Notes: generated by a model not told the origin, from the sequence alone. DNA of 64,000 bases from Faecalispora anaeroviscerum (GCF_947568225.1 NZ_CANOOQ010000001.1:930001-994000), one strand, 5' to 3'; counted from the stretch's first letter, positions 42,735 to 51,453 are shown. A program made the numbers and translations.

Positions 42735-43028
42735 ATGGAATTTACAAAAAGCAACAATCGTATTTTTGCAAATGATGAAACTGGAAAACTAATTGCCGAA
42801 ATTACATTCCCTGATATTTCCGCTACCACAGTGGATATTAACCACACATTTGTAGACAGCTCTCTGCGTGGCCAGGGCGTGGCCGGAAAGCTGATGCTCG
42901 CGGCCGTCGATACAATTCGCGCGCAGAGCAAAAAAGCTGTTGCTACCTGCCCTTATGCGGTAGACTGGTTTGCAAAAAATCCGGAATTTTCGGAGCTGTT
43001 GGATTCAAATATTTCCAGAAATAAATAA
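42735..43028 (+). CDS. Small GNAT-fold acetyltransferase
   Basis: A 97-residue single-domain protein of the short YidJ/YjdJ-type GNAT group: DINHTFVDSSLRGQGVAGKLM holds the acetyl-CoA loop (RGQGVAG) and CPYAVDWFAKNPEF is the typical C-terminal motif with a cysteine. The substrate is unknown. TTGGAGG stands before the ATG at 42735; it starts 30 bases after gatB and may be read from the same mRNA. Confidence 0.82.
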   Translation: MEFTKSNNRIFANDETGKLIAEITFPDISATTVDINHTFVDSSLRGQGVAGKLMLAAVDTIRAQSKKAVATCPYAVDWFAKNPEFSELLDSNISRNK

Positions 43029-43114
43029 GCGTATCCTGCATATGCTATTGTCGAGGAAGTTCAGGCGAAGAACCAACTTTGCTGAAGCCTTGCCATAAAA
43101 ACTCTTTGTTTTTT

Positions 43115-43192
43115 GGTGCCGGCGGAAGCGATCAAATGGTTCTGAAATTTATCTTTTTCTGAAAAGAATGAGATGATATTCCGCTTGGCACC
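43115..43192. repeat. Imperfect inverted repeat in a gene-free stretch
   Basis: GGTGCC-gg-CGGAA at the left and TTCCG-ctt-GGCACC at the right bound a 78-base segment. The 424-base stretch 43029-43452 has no gene; it holds this repeat, a terminator hairpin and an AT-rich part before the YbjQ gene. Confidence 0.45.
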
Positions 43193-43248
43193 TCTAGTAA
43201 GTCCGCTTATAACAGGACGTAAAAAAATCTCCATTCAAACGGTAACCG

Positions 43249-43284
43249 GGGGAAGAACCATTGGGTTCTTCCCCTTTCGTTTTG
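43249..43284 (+). terminator. Terminator hairpin after the small GNAT gene
   Basis: GGGGAAGAACC-att-GGGTTCTTCCCC followed by TTTCGTTTT. Confidence 0.75.
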
Positions 43285-43452
43285 CCAATAGATTATAGCA
43301 AGAAAAGCAGAGCAGGTTCTACTTTGCACCTTTCTGTCAGCGTGCCCTTTATCATACAAATTTAAATTAAAAAATTTAAAATTTGAATATGGAAATCGCA
43401 AAGATTCTATGATATTCTAAACGTATTCTTTACAAAAAGGAGGCGCAAACAG

Positions 43453-43773
43453 ATGATTCTTACCACGACCAATACAATAGAAGGAAGAAGAATTCTGGAG
43501 TATAAGCAGATTGTATTTGGTGAAGTCGTTTCGGGTGTGGATTTCATTAAGGATTTCGCGGCGGGTCTCACCAACTTTTTTGGCGGAAGATCCGGCTCAT
43601 ATGAAGGTGAGTTGATGGAGGCGCGGGGAAAGGCAATTCAGGAACTGCAGGACCGCGCTGCGGCTCTGGGAGCAAACGCAGTCATCGGTGTGGATATTGA
43701 TTATGAAGTTCTTGGTACCGGCAACAATATGCTGATGGTAACTGCGTCAGGAACAGCGGTTATCGTAGAATAA
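43453..43773 (+). CDS. YbjQ family (UPF0145) heavy-metal-binding-like protein
   Basis: A 106-residue protein with the family pattern: TTTNTIEGRRILEYKQIVFG at the N terminus, ARGKAIQELQDRAAALGANA in the middle, VIGVDIDYEVLG, and MLMVTASGTAVIVE at the end. Members form pentamers; the function is unknown. AAAAGGAGG stands before the ATG. It is followed directly by its own terminator, so it is probably monocistronic. Confidence 0.9.
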   Translation: MILTTTNTIEGRRILEYKQIVFGEVVSGVDFIKDFAAGLTNFFGGRSGSYEGELMEARGKAIQELQDRAAALGANAVIGVDIDYEVLGTGNNMLMVTASGTAVIVE

Positions 43774-43776
43774 GAA

Positions 43777-43828
43777 AAAAGGGCCTGAAACATTCGTTAG
43801 CAACGCTGTTTCAGGCCCTTTTATTTTT
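43777..43828. terminator. Terminator after the YbjQ gene
   Basis: AAAAGGGCCTGAAACA and TGTTTCAGGCCCTTTT pair, with T residues following. Symmetric, so it may also serve the convergent LysR gene. Confidence 0.9.
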
Positions 43829-43880
43829 CTTGTATTTTTAGAAAATGTGCGGCGGTAGTTCGCAAAAAATTTCTTTTTTC

Positions 43881-44861
43881 TTACGGCAGAATTTCCGGCT
43901 GCTCCGACTCCTGATTCTCCTGATAAACCTGTTGAGATAGTGCGATGAATTCGCGCATTGCTTTGCTGATATAGCGATTTTTCTTATGGGCCAGATAGAT
44001 ATATCGGCGCACATTCGGCGCCTCAACCCGGTATAAATAAGCGCCCGGCTCCATTGATGTGCGCTTGATCACCGTGTCGGATACAAACGCCATGCCAATT
44101 TGCTGCTTGACAAGATTGTATGAGGTCATCAGCTGATCAAGATACATGGTGCGCCGCGGGATAAAATGATACTGTTCAAACAAGCCCGTAGCGAACGCAT
44201 TCATATTATGCCCCTTGTGCAGGAGCAGGAAGGTAAAATCGCGGAAAAGTGTTGGGTCTACCGGCTTGCAATCCGGCCTCCTGTGCGCTTCCATACACAC
44301 ATCACGCGCGGTCATGCGGTATTTAGAAAGCTGCCGGTTAATTTCGTACTGTTCCGGCACAGCCAGCAGAATATGCTCTTCCCGCAGAGGATAGCTTGTA
44401 AACAGCCTATTGTCGAACACGCTGCTGTCGACTACCAGATCAATCTCTGAATCTAATAGCTTCTGCTGCAGCTCGGGAGTGCTGGCCTCATTTAACTGTA
44501 GCTGAATTCCCGGATATAAACTGTTAAACTTTGAGATCAGCGGCGCCATAAAATAAGACGCAAAAAACTGAGGTCCCGCAAGCTTCAGCGTGCCGGTTTT
44601 CAGCTCCGTATAATCCTGTAAATAAGATTCCAGATTGCTTTGCAGCTGCAAAATCTGCCGAGTTGTTTCTATGTACACCTTCCCCGCATCCGTAAGCTGT
44701 ACCGGAGTGGTGCTACGGTCAAAGATCGTAATGCCAATATCCAGCTCCAGCTTTTTGATTGTGGCACTCAAAGATGGCTGTGAAATATACAGATTTTTCG
44801 CCGCCCGGGAAAAACTGCCTTCTTTATAAATCTCGTAAACATACTTTAAAGTCTGAAACAT
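43881..44861 (-). CDS. LysR family transcriptional regulator
   Basis: A 326-residue LysR protein. The N-terminal helix-turn-helix is GSFSRAAKNLYISQPSLSAT (about residues 15-34), followed by FDRSTTPVQLTDAGKVY; the effector domain begins LKLAGPQFFASYFMAPLISK. GGGAGAA precedes the ATG. It has no divergent target gene next to it, which is unusual for the family, so its regulon is not suggested by context. Confidence 0.92.
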   Translation of the reverse strand: MFQTLKYVYEIYKEGSFSRAAKNLYISQPSLSATIKKLELDIGITIFDRSTTPVQLTDAGKVYIETTRQILQLQSNLESYLQDYTELKTGTLKLAGPQFFASYFMAPLISKFNSLYPGIQLQLNEASTPELQQKLLDSEIDLVVDSSVFDNRLFTSYPLREEHILLAVPEQYEINRQLSKYRMTARDVCMEAHRRPDCKPVDPTLFRDFTFLLLHKGHNMNAFATGLFEQYHFIPRRTMYLDQLMTSYNLVKQQIGMAFVSDTVIKRTSMEPGAYLYRVEAPNVRRYIYLAHKKNRYISKAMREFIALSQQVYQENQESEQPEILP

Positions 44862-44920
44862 GGCATTCTCCCTATACTATAAATAAATCTATATACTTTC
44901 TATTATATTATATGTATTTG

Positions 44921-44949
44921 ATTATATGCTTTCTTTCTGGTATTGTCAA
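44921..44949 (-). promoter_or_regulatory. Perfect-consensus sigma-A promoter of the LysR gene
   Basis: TTGACA (44944-44949), 17 bases, TATAAT (44921-44926) on the minus strand. The 44862-45142 stretch is AT-rich and otherwise holds no feature that I can see. Confidence 0.82.
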
Positions 44950-45142
44950 TACAGAAGGAATTTGAATATTTGTGTAAAAAATCGTCCTTCTGCGAATGAT
45001 AGCAGTGCAAATGTAAATCGCATAAAATTGAATGATATTCTTTTCTTCGTAAAAGGCGAATGAAAAAGAACCATTTGTTTTAATGTAGATTGACTGCACT
45101 ATAATTTGCTTACAAGCCCCTTTTACAATAGAAATTTGGTTG

Positions 45143-45190
45143 AAAAATGCGCTTTGACTGGCAGTTACTGCCTGGTCAAAGCGCATTTTT
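45143..45190. terminator. Terminator after the coaD unit
   Basis: GCGCTTTGACTGGCAG and CTGCCTGGTCAAAGCGC pair over three bases, with A and T tracts on both sides. It closes rsmD-coaD-coiled-coil gene. Confidence 0.9.
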
Positions 45191-45200
45191 CATAGAGAGC

Positions 45201-45665
45201 TTACTGCTGATTATTTCTTTGGGACGCCTTAATGTTGTTGCGCGTCTTGCGAAGCTCGGCCAGATTAGCCGCCAGAGCGTCGTCCGTGCGTTTCATCAAA
45301 TCGTCGATGTAATCGTTTGAAGCCCGGCGCATCTCGCGGAATTTGACCTGGCTCTGGCTAACCAGCTCATTTGCTTTCTGCTGAGCCTGGCGCACAATCT
45401 CATCCTGATTCACAAGAGTTTTGGCGCGCTCCTCCGCAATGCGGACCACACTCTCCGCCTCGCGCTTTGCGTCGCTGATGATCTGGTTGCGGTCAGCCAC
45501 AATGGCCTTGGCCTGGCGAAGCTCCTGCGGCAGATTATCGCGGATTTCATCGAGAATCCCCTTCACCGCTTCGCCGTCAAGCACAGCTTTGCCGCCGGTC
45601 AGCGGAAAATTCCACGCCTTATCTACCATTTCGTAGAGCTCATCCAACAAATTCTCTACATTCAT
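45201..45665 (-). CDS. Coiled-coil protein encoded after coaD
   Basis: A 154-residue, highly charged helical protein. After a short N-terminal domain (NVENLLDELYEMVDKAWNFP) it is predicted coiled coil rich in Ala, Glu and Arg, for example RIAEERAKTLVNQDEIVRQA. The pattern recalls DivIVA-like or ATP-synthase b-like stalks, but I do not assign it to either. No membrane segment is seen. It overlaps coaD by four bases, a linkage kept in clostridia, so a role in the cell envelope or division is only a guess. Confidence 0.75.
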   Translation of the reverse strand: MNVENLLDELYEMVDKAWNFPLTGGKAVLDGEAVKGILDEIRDNLPQELRQAKAIVADRNQIISDAKREAESVVRIAEERAKTLVNQDEIVRQAQQKANELVSQSQVKFREMRRASNDYIDDLMKRTDDALAANLAELRKTRNNIKASQRNNQQ

Positions 45666-46156
45666 CGTTTTTTGCCTCCTGTATAAAGACGTTGCGTAAT
45701 GTCATCCAAAATACACTCCGGCACAAAATTAGAAATATCACCGTCAAAACTGGCCACCTGCTTCACGATACTGGAGCTGAGATACATATTTTCGGCCCGA
45801 GTGGTTAAAAACAGGGTCTCCAGATTCGGGTTCAGCTTCTTATTGGTCAGAGCCATCTGAAATTCGTATTCAAAGTCAGACAGGGCCCGCAATCCCTTTA
45901 CAATCGCGGTAGCATTGCGGATTTTAGCGTAATCCGCCAGCAGGCCCTCAAAGCCGACAACCTCTATGTCAGGCATATCTGCCGTGGCGCGCTTGAGCAT
46001 ATCAATGCGCTCCTCAACGGTAAAGCTGGTGTGCTTATTAGGGTTTACCAAAACAGCAACGATCAGGTGATCAAATATTTTGCGGGCACGATTAATGATG
46101 TCTAGATGTCCTAGGGTAACCGGATCAAAGCTGCCCGGACAAATTGCGATTTTCAT
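45662..46156 (-). CDS. coaD: Phosphopantetheine adenylyltransferase
   Basis: Adenylates 4'-phosphopantetheine in the fourth step of coenzyme A synthesis. The 164-residue protein has the nucleotidyltransferase TxGH site in CPGSFDPVTLGHLDII, IVKGLRALSDFEYEFQMA, and YLSSSIVKQVASFDGDIS. It overlaps rsmD by four bases, and rsmD-coaD is a very common pair. Confidence 0.96.
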   Translation of the reverse strand: MKIAICPGSFDPVTLGHLDIINRARKIFDHLIVAVLVNPNKHTSFTVEERIDMLKRATADMPDIEVVGFEGLLADYAKIRNATAIVKGLRALSDFEYEFQMALTNKKLNPNLETLFLTTRAENMYLSSSIVKQVASFDGDISNFVPECILDDITQRLYTGGKKR

Positions 46157-46710
46157 AATGATGTCACGTCCTTATGCCGATACACGGTCAGCAGAATTTT
46201 TCCGTAGCGGTAAGAACGCACCTTCACAAAATCGCCGGCAGAAAGAGGAAGTTCTTCGTCACTCGGATGTTCACAGAGAATCGTTCCGCCAAGATTCATC
46301 ACCGTGGCCACCTGCGGCAGAGCCTGCTGCAGCAGCCCCGTGCGGTAAGGCGGATCTAATAAAGCAATATCAAAGGGTTGTGGATTCCGCGATAAAAACG
46401 AAGCAAAATCTGCATTCACCACTTTAGCCTGCTCCCCGAACCCGGTGGCGGCAATATTTTTTTCAACCACGCTGACGGAATCACGCGAGCTGTCAACAAA
46501 CACAGCCTCCCGTGCGCCACGGCTGATCGCCTCCAGCCCAAGCTGGCCGGAACCGGCAAACAAATCGAGCACCCGGCGGCCTTCCAAATCAAACTGAATA
46601 ATATTAAAAAGGGCTTCCTTCACCCGGTCGGGCGTAGGACGAACGCGCTCCCCTTCCAGAGATTGCAGCTTCTTGCCTCGCGCAGAACCTGTGATAATTC
46701 GCATATGCAA
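46153..46710 (-). CDS. rsmD: 16S rRNA (guanine966-N2)-methyltransferase
   Basis: Methylates G966 of 16S rRNA during 30S assembly, using SAM. The 185-residue protein has RPTPDRVKEALFNII, the SAM motif VLDLFAGSGQLGLEA, and the catalytic LLDPPYRTG. TTG at 46710 has AAAGG seven bases upstream; an ATG two codons later is the alternative start. Confidence 0.92.
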   Translation of the reverse strand: MHMRIITGSARGKKLQSLEGERVRPTPDRVKEALFNIIQFDLEGRRVLDLFAGSGQLGLEAISRGAREAVFVDSSRDSVSVVEKNIAATGFGEQAKVVNADFASFLSRNPQPFDIALLDPPYRTGLLQQALPQVATVMNLGGTILCEHPSDEELPLSAGDFVKVRSYRYGKILLTVYRHKDVTSL

Positions 46711-46742
46711 AACCGGACCTTTCCCAGAGTCTTGTTAAATTT

Positions 46743-46771
46743 ATTATCCCATTATTTGTACATACTGTCAA
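46743..46771 (-). promoter_or_regulatory. Sigma-A promoter of rsmD-coaD overlapping the uvrC stop
   Basis: TTGACA (46766-46771) and GATAAT (46743-46748), 17-base spacer. The TGA stop of uvrC is inside the -35 box. Confidence 0.8.
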
Positions 46772-48618
46772 CCGCTATCTTTTTCTCCTGAATCCTGACG
46801 AAAATACTCATAGATGGTCTGGGCGGCGGGACGTGTCATCCCTTTTACCCCGCACAGCTGCTCCAAATCCGCCTCCCGAATTGCGGTAATCGTACGAAAA
46901 TGCCGCAGCAACGCTTTGGCCCGGGTATTCCCTACCCCGGGAATGTTCGTCAGTGTACTGGAAATCGTGTTCTTCTTGCGCATCTGGCGATGATAGCCAA
47001 TAGCAAAGCGGTGAACCTCGTCCTGAATCGTAGAAACCAGCGTAAAAGCACTGCGGTTGGAATGAATGGAAATCTCCCCGCCGTCTTTTGCGATGGCCCG
47101 AGTGCGGTGCTTGTCATCCTTGACCATACCGAACAGGGGAATCTCCACCCCATACTGCTGCAAAATAGGACGCACCGCAGAAACATGCCCTTTTCCGCCA
47201 TCCAGCAAAATCAGATCCGGCAGACGACCAAAGCCCTCCGCGCTGTCTTTGTGCTGATAGTATTCCCCCAAACGGCGGCTGATTACTTCACGCATAGCGC
47301 CATAATCGTCCTGTCCTTCAAAGCTTTTGATCTGAAAGCGACGATATGCAGATTTGAGCGGACGCCCATTTTCAAACACGACCATACCAGCCACATTGTC
47401 GCCGCCGGCCAGGTTTGAAATATCATAGGATTCGATATACTGCGGGGGATTTTCCAACCCCAAAAGGCGCGCCAGCTCATCCAAAGCGGAAGCCTCGCGC
47501 CCGGTTCGACCCGTTTGCTGCGCAAGCTGCTCCGCCGCGTTGCTGCGGCACATTTCGGCAAGCTGCGCCTGCTCCCCCTTCTGCGGCACGGTGATTTTTA
47601 CCCTTCGCCCTGCTTTCTGCGTCAGCCATTCTTCGAGCAGAGCGGCGTTTTCCAACGGCCCGTCCAGCGTCAGGCGCGGGGGAATCTGTTCACGCATGGA
47701 GTAGTATCGCTCCAGAAACTCGCTGCGCGCCTGCTTGGGATTACCGATTTCTCCCAAAAGGAAGGTTTCGCGGTCTACCAGGTTTCCGCCGCGAAAACGA
47801 AATACCTCTACACATGCGTTTCCGGGGCCTTGCGCCAGGGCAATCACGTCCTGCTCCGGCACTCGGATGGAAACCACCTTCTGCCTCTCCCTCATCTTCT
47901 GAATGGCGGCGATGCGGTCGCGGATTCTGGCCGCATACTCAAATTCGAGGTTTTCCGCCGCCTGCTCCATTTTTTCCGTCAGGCGCTTCATGGAGTCGGC
48001 ACTGCCGCCACGCAGGAAATCCACAGCCTCCGAAACGGCCTCGCGGTATTCCTCCGGCTTCATGCGGCCCCGGCAGGGAGCGCAGCACTGCTTGATATAA
48101 TAATTCAGGCATGGCCGTCCCTTGCCGATGTCCTGGGGAAAGCGGCGGCTACAGGAGGGCAGGCGGAAGATCTTGAGTGCTTCATCCACGGCCTGCTTGA
48201 CCGACCACGAGCTGACATAGGGGCCGATATATTCCGCGCCGTCATCTGCAATCTGTTTTGCTTCGGAAATTCTGGGCCATTCTCCCCGGCTGATGCGGAT
48301 ATAATGGTAACCCTTATCATCCTTGAGCAGAATGTTGTATTTGGGCGTGTATTGCTTAATCAGGCTACATTCAAGCACCAGTGCCTCAAATTCGCTGTCG
48401 GTGAGGATGTATTCAAAATCCTGCACGTTGGCCACCATGCGGCGCACCTTGTCCTCGTGGTTCTTTTCGGAGCCGAAATACTGGCTGACGCGGTTTTTCA
48501 GAGCCTTGGCCTTACCAACATAGATGATCGTACCGCTTTTGTCGCGCATCAGGTAGACCCCCGGTGTCAGCGGTAGTCGCATCGCCTTTTTGCGCAGCTC
48601 TTTTTTATGGTCCTCCAA
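46768..48618 (-). CDS. uvrC: Excinuclease ABC subunit C
   Basis: Makes both incisions in nucleotide excision repair. The 616-residue protein has the GIY-YIG nuclease domain (GVYLMRDKSGTIIYVGKAKA near residue 20), a cysteine cluster CLNYYIKQCCAPC, the UVR motif region (about 200-235), the RNase H-like endonuclease with ESYDISNLAGGDNVAGMVVF, and a C-terminal HhH (TNIPGVGNTRAKALLRHF). TTG at 48618 is chosen behind a long G-rich ribosome site; the longer frame upstream is less likely. Confidence 0.95.
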   Translation of the reverse strand: MEDHKKELRKKAMRLPLTPGVYLMRDKSGTIIYVGKAKALKNRVSQYFGSEKNHEDKVRRMVANVQDFEYILTDSEFEALVLECSLIKQYTPKYNILLKDDKGYHYIRISRGEWPRISEAKQIADDGAEYIGPYVSSWSVKQAVDEALKIFRLPSCSRRFPQDIGKGRPCLNYYIKQCCAPCRGRMKPEEYREAVSEAVDFLRGGSADSMKRLTEKMEQAAENLEFEYAARIRDRIAAIQKMRERQKVVSIRVPEQDVIALAQGPGNACVEVFRFRGGNLVDRETFLLGEIGNPKQARSEFLERYYSMREQIPPRLTLDGPLENAALLEEWLTQKAGRRVKITVPQKGEQAQLAEMCRSNAAEQLAQQTGRTGREASALDELARLLGLENPPQYIESYDISNLAGGDNVAGMVVFENGRPLKSAYRRFQIKSFEGQDDYGAMREVISRRLGEYYQHKDSAEGFGRLPDLILLDGGKGHVSAVRPILQQYGVEIPLFGMVKDDKHRTRAIAKDGGEISIHSNRSAFTLVSTIQDEVHRFAIGYHRQMRKKNTISSTLTNIPGVGNTRAKALLRHFRTITAIREADLEQLCGVKGMTRPAAQTIYEYFRQDSGEKDSG

Positions 48619-48736
48619 GCGTTCCCCCCCCTTTCGATCAAAGAATGCCTTCGTTTGCCCCGGCAAATACCATGCGCACAGTGACGGGCTTTTCCATCCT
48701 TTTGCAAAAGCACAGTACGCTTACCACTCAGTATAA

Positions 48737-48762
48737 CAAAAAAGCACCGCCAAAGCGGTGCC
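48737..48762 (-). terminator. Terminator after the HPr gene
   Basis: Minus strand GGCACCGC-ttt-GGCGGTGC followed by six T residues. Confidence 0.9.
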
Positions 48763-48860
48763 TTGAATTGCCCAAAAATCGCCGGCCGGAACATTTCAAA
48801 ACGCGAACCCGAATTCGCACCTGCCGCCGGCGCTCAGCAGTTTATACCAAAAACAGGTTC

Positions 48861-49124
48861 TTACTCCGCAAAGCCGGATTCCACCAGCGCAACCAGGTTA
48901 TCGACAGCATCCTGCTCATCGGAACCATCAGCGATGATGCGAATATCGGTACCGCCAACAATCCCCAAAGACAATACGCCTAACAGGCTCTTCGCGTTGA
49001 CGCGGCGCTCCTCTTTTTCCACCCAGATCGAAGACTTAAATTCGTTAGCCTTCTGAATAAAAAAGGTAGCCGGACGAGCATGTAATCCTACCTGATTCTG
49101 AACCAATACTTCTTTCACACACAT
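48861..49124 (-). CDS. ptsH: HPr phosphocarrier protein
   Basis: Phosphotransferase-system carrier and, in Bacillota, the co-signal for CcpA. The 87-residue protein has the active-site His15 in QVGLHARPAT and the regulatory Ser46 in VNAKSLLGV, so both the PEP-dependent and the HPr-kinase sites are intact, unlike Crh. No ptsI or other PTS gene is nearby; it has its own promoter and terminator. Confidence 0.93.
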   Translation of the reverse strand: MCVKEVLVQNQVGLHARPATFFIQKANEFKSSIWVEKEERRVNAKSLLGVLSLGIVGGTDIRIIADGSDEQDAVDNLVALVESGFAE

Positions 49125-49223
49125 TCAAAATTCACTCCTAGCTTCAAAATGTAGCAACTAACCCGAAAAAACATCTCACATCATAATAATATACAAACTG
49201 ACATTATTTTTTAAGTCATAGTC

Positions 49224-49251
49224 ATTATATCACAATAGAAACCACCGTCAA
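49224..49251 (-). promoter_or_regulatory. Sigma-A promoter of the HPr gene
   Basis: TTGACG (49246-49251) and TATAAT (49224-49229), 16-base spacer, about 100 bases upstream. Confidence 0.78.
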
Positions 49252-49386
49252 GGAAGGAAGCCTAATTTTGGATTGATGCCCTATACGCTGTTTGGGACAG
49301 GCAATCCCTTTGTATAGTTTGCCCCGAATGTTGAAAACTTTTGTCATCTCTAACATCTCGGCAACGAATATTCTATATTATGCGTT

Positions 49387-50148
49387 CTATTTTGATTCGT
49401 TCGCGGAAGAATTAAAGGCTTTATCACAAAATGAAGCAAGGAAGCGTTTGTCCTTTTCATCTAAATGCGCTGTTTTGAGCAGATCGGGGCGATTCTTCCA
49501 AGTTCGCAGCAAAGACTGCTCTCTTCGCCATTTGCCGATATTAGCATGATGCCCCGAAAGCAGCACCTCCGGCACCTGCTGGCCGCGCCAGTCGGCTGGG
49601 CGCGTATACTGCGGGTACTCCAGCAATCCGCTGAAATGACTTTCTTCCTCAAAGCAGGAATCGTCGGCAAGCACGCCGGGAATCAGGCGGCTGACGCCAT
49701 CCGCAAGAATCAGCGCCGGCAGCTCACCGCCGGTCAGAACGTAATCACCCGCGGAGATCTGCTCATCCACATAGCGATCGATAATCCGTTCGTCGATGCC
49801 TTCGTAATGGCCGCACAAAATCGCGATATTCTCGTGTTTGGCCAGTTCCTTCATTTTCTGCTGCGTCAGCACGGTACCCTGCGGCGACATATACACAAAA
49901 TGCGGCTTTTTCCCCAGGTGGCGCACCAAGTCGTCGATGCACTCTGCAATCGGTTCCGCCATCAGCAGCATTCCCATCCCCCCGCCGAACGGACAGTCAT
50001 CCACACGGGAGTGCTTGTCGTAGGCATAATTGCGGATTTGATGACAGCACACCTGAAGCGCGCCTTTTTTACGGGCCCGGCCCACAATGCTTTCGGCCAT
50101 CACCGTTTCGCACATGTCGGGGAACAGGGTCAAAAGATCAATCCTCAT
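49387..50148 (-). CDS. trmD: tRNA (guanine37-N1)-methyltransferase
   Basis: SAM-dependent SPOUT enzyme that makes m1G37 and protects reading frame. The protein (253 residues) has RIDLLTLFPDMCETVMAESI, HSRVDDCPFGGGMGMLLMAE, and the knot motifs ILCGHYEGIDERI and YVLTGGELPALIL. ATG at 50148 overlaps the end of rimM; a TTG two codons earlier is possible. Confidence 0.96.
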   Translation of the reverse strand: MRIDLLTLFPDMCETVMAESIVGRARKKGALQVCCHQIRNYAYDKHSRVDDCPFGGGMGMLLMAEPIAECIDDLVRHLGKKPHFVYMSPQGTVLTQQKMKELAKHENIAILCGHYEGIDERIIDRYVDEQISAGDYVLTGGELPALILADGVSRLIPGVLADDSCFEEESHFSGLLEYPQYTRPADWRGQQVPEVLLSGHHANIGKWRREQSLLRTWKNRPDLLKTAHLDEKDKRFLASFCDKAFNSSANESK

Positions 50149-50656
50149 CTTCAAAAATCCCCTTGATTGGTCTGATTTTTACAACCCCGCCCTCCGGGTT
50201 GCGCTCCAGAACCACCTGCGGAATAGAGGGAACGAGATACGTTTTCCCCTCCTTTGAGGTGATCTGGTATACGTCGTTCGCCCCGGTTTTGAGAATATCT
50301 GTCAGTTTGCCATACTCCTTGCCGGTGTCGTAATCCACAACCGTCAGGTCAAGCAAGTCCTGCACAAACCAGATTCCCTTCGGCAGCGTTACATCCGCAC
50401 GGCTAAGGTAAAGCACCCGCCCGCGCAGCGTATCGCCCTGTGTAGCCGAGGTAACACCCTCCAGGTACGCAAGAAGCAGGCGCTTATGCACCCGGCCGGA
50501 AAGCACCCTTACCGCAGAGCTGCCGTTCGGGTCCCAATACAGCGTGCGGAACTGAGATAAAAACTCCGCGGAATCGCACCAGGGTTCGATACGAAGCTCA
50601 CCCTTTAACCCATGCGTCCCCACGATTCTTCCCGCTTCCAAATATTGCTGCAGCAT
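50138..50656 (-). CDS. rimM: 16S rRNA processing protein RimM
   Basis: 30S head assembly factor that binds S19. The 172-residue protein has the N-terminal barrel (EAGRIVGTHGLKGELRIEP) and a C-terminal PRC-barrel (TGKEYGKLTDILKTGANDVY). ATG at 50656 with GAGGAGG upstream. Coupled to trmD by overlap. A long hairpin separates it from khpA. Confidence 0.95.
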   Translation of the reverse strand: MLQQYLEAGRIVGTHGLKGELRIEPWCDSAEFLSQFRTLYWDPNGSSAVRVLSGRVHKRLLLAYLEGVTSATQGDTLRGRVLYLSRADVTLPKGIWFVQDLLDLTVVDYDTGKEYGKLTDILKTGANDVYQITSKEGKTYLVPSIPQVVLERNPEGGVVKIRPIKGIFEDED

Positions 50657-50696
50657 TGCTTTCCTCCTCAATCGCCAATTGATTTCCAAACCATGA

Positions 50697-50731
50697 AGTT
50701 TCTCTTGCCGACGAAAGTGCGGCAAGAAACT
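50697..50731. terminator. Hairpin between khpA and rimM
   Basis: AGTTTCT-c-TTGCCG and CGGCAAGAAACT pair over an eight-base loop. No T tract follows; perhaps a read-through or mRNA-processing hairpin in the rimM leader. Confidence 0.5.
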
Positions 50732-50792
50732 GCATGCTTTGCTTTTACACGGCAGAATTGTCTATGATTCCACCTAAATTTACTCTATGCCG

Positions 50793-50855
50793 AAAACAAG
50801 ACTGCAACAAAGCCAGCCTCCCTTTCGGGACAAGCCATGTTACAGTCTTGGTTTT
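50793..50855 (-). terminator. Long terminator-like hairpin directly after khpA
   Basis: On the minus strand AAAACCAAGACTG and CAGTCTTGTTTT are the ends of a long imperfect stem with a GAAA tetraloop-like centre (CCCGAAAGGG). It lies two bases after the khpA stop and probably attenuates transcription into rimM-trmD. Confidence 0.7.
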
Positions 50856-50856
50856 A

Positions 50857-51090
50857 TCAGTCGATCTCGACAGAAACCTTGTCATTGGTGCGGGTTGCTG
50901 CGGCACGCATTACCACGCGGATGGCTTTGGCAATACGCCCCTGCTTGCCGATCACCCGGCCCATGTCATCCTCCGCTACATGCAGATGATATACGACGGA
51001 TCCGTCTTCAGACGGCTCGTCCACCTGCACGGCAACGGCCTCGGGATGCTCAACGAGCCCCTGGGCGATCGTAACCAGTAATTTCTCCAT
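50857..51090 (-). CDS. khpA: KH-domain RNA-binding protein KhpA
   Basis: A 77-residue single KH domain (formerly YlqC). The GxxG loop is in MGRVIGKQGRIAKAIRVVM. In other Bacillota KhpA pairs with KhpB and affects division and sRNA use. It lies between rpsP and rimM, the standard place, 21 bases after rpsP. Confidence 0.94.
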   Translation of the reverse strand: MEKLLVTIAQGLVEHPEAVAVQVDEPSEDGSVVYHLHVAEDDMGRVIGKQGRIAKAIRVVMRAAATRTNDKVSVEID

Positions 51091-51111
51091 CGGTAGATCT
51101 CCTCCGATCTT

Positions 51112-51354
51112 TTAAATCACTCCGTGCTTCTTGAACAGTGCTTTCACAGTATCGGTGGGCTGAGCGCCGTTAGACATCCATTTCTTCGCCTTTTCTGCAT
51201 CTACCTTCACAACAGAGGGCTCCTCCATGGGATTGTAATAGCCAATCTCCTCAATGAAGCGGCCATCGCGGGGGAAGCGGGAATCCGCTACCACAATACG
51301 ATAAAAGGGAGCTTTCTTAGCGCCCATTCTGCGCAATCTGATCTTTACTGCCAT
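51112..51354 (-). CDS. rpsP: 30S ribosomal protein S16
   Basis: An 80-residue small-subunit protein with MAVKIRLRRMGAKKAPFYRI at the start and DGRFIEEIGYYNPMEEPS in the core. ATG at 51354 with TGGAGG upstream. Confidence 0.97.
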   Translation of the reverse strand: MAVKIRLRRMGAKKAPFYRIVVADSRFPRDGRFIEEIGYYNPMEEPSVVKVDAEKAKKWMSNGAQPTDTVKALFKKHGVI

Positions 51355-51453
51355 ACAAAACAACCTCCAAAAAATATGATTCTAAATTTAATATATGTGA
51401 TTCACTTGAAAGGATTTTGTCCTTTTTGAATGAATTCCCTGATTGAGTGGGGC

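Noticed and set aside
44908..45186. A 92-codon minus-strand frame upstream of the LysR gene
   Set aside because: It starts inside the coaD-unit terminator, has no ribosome site and covers the LysR promoter; it lies in AT-rich intergenic DNA.
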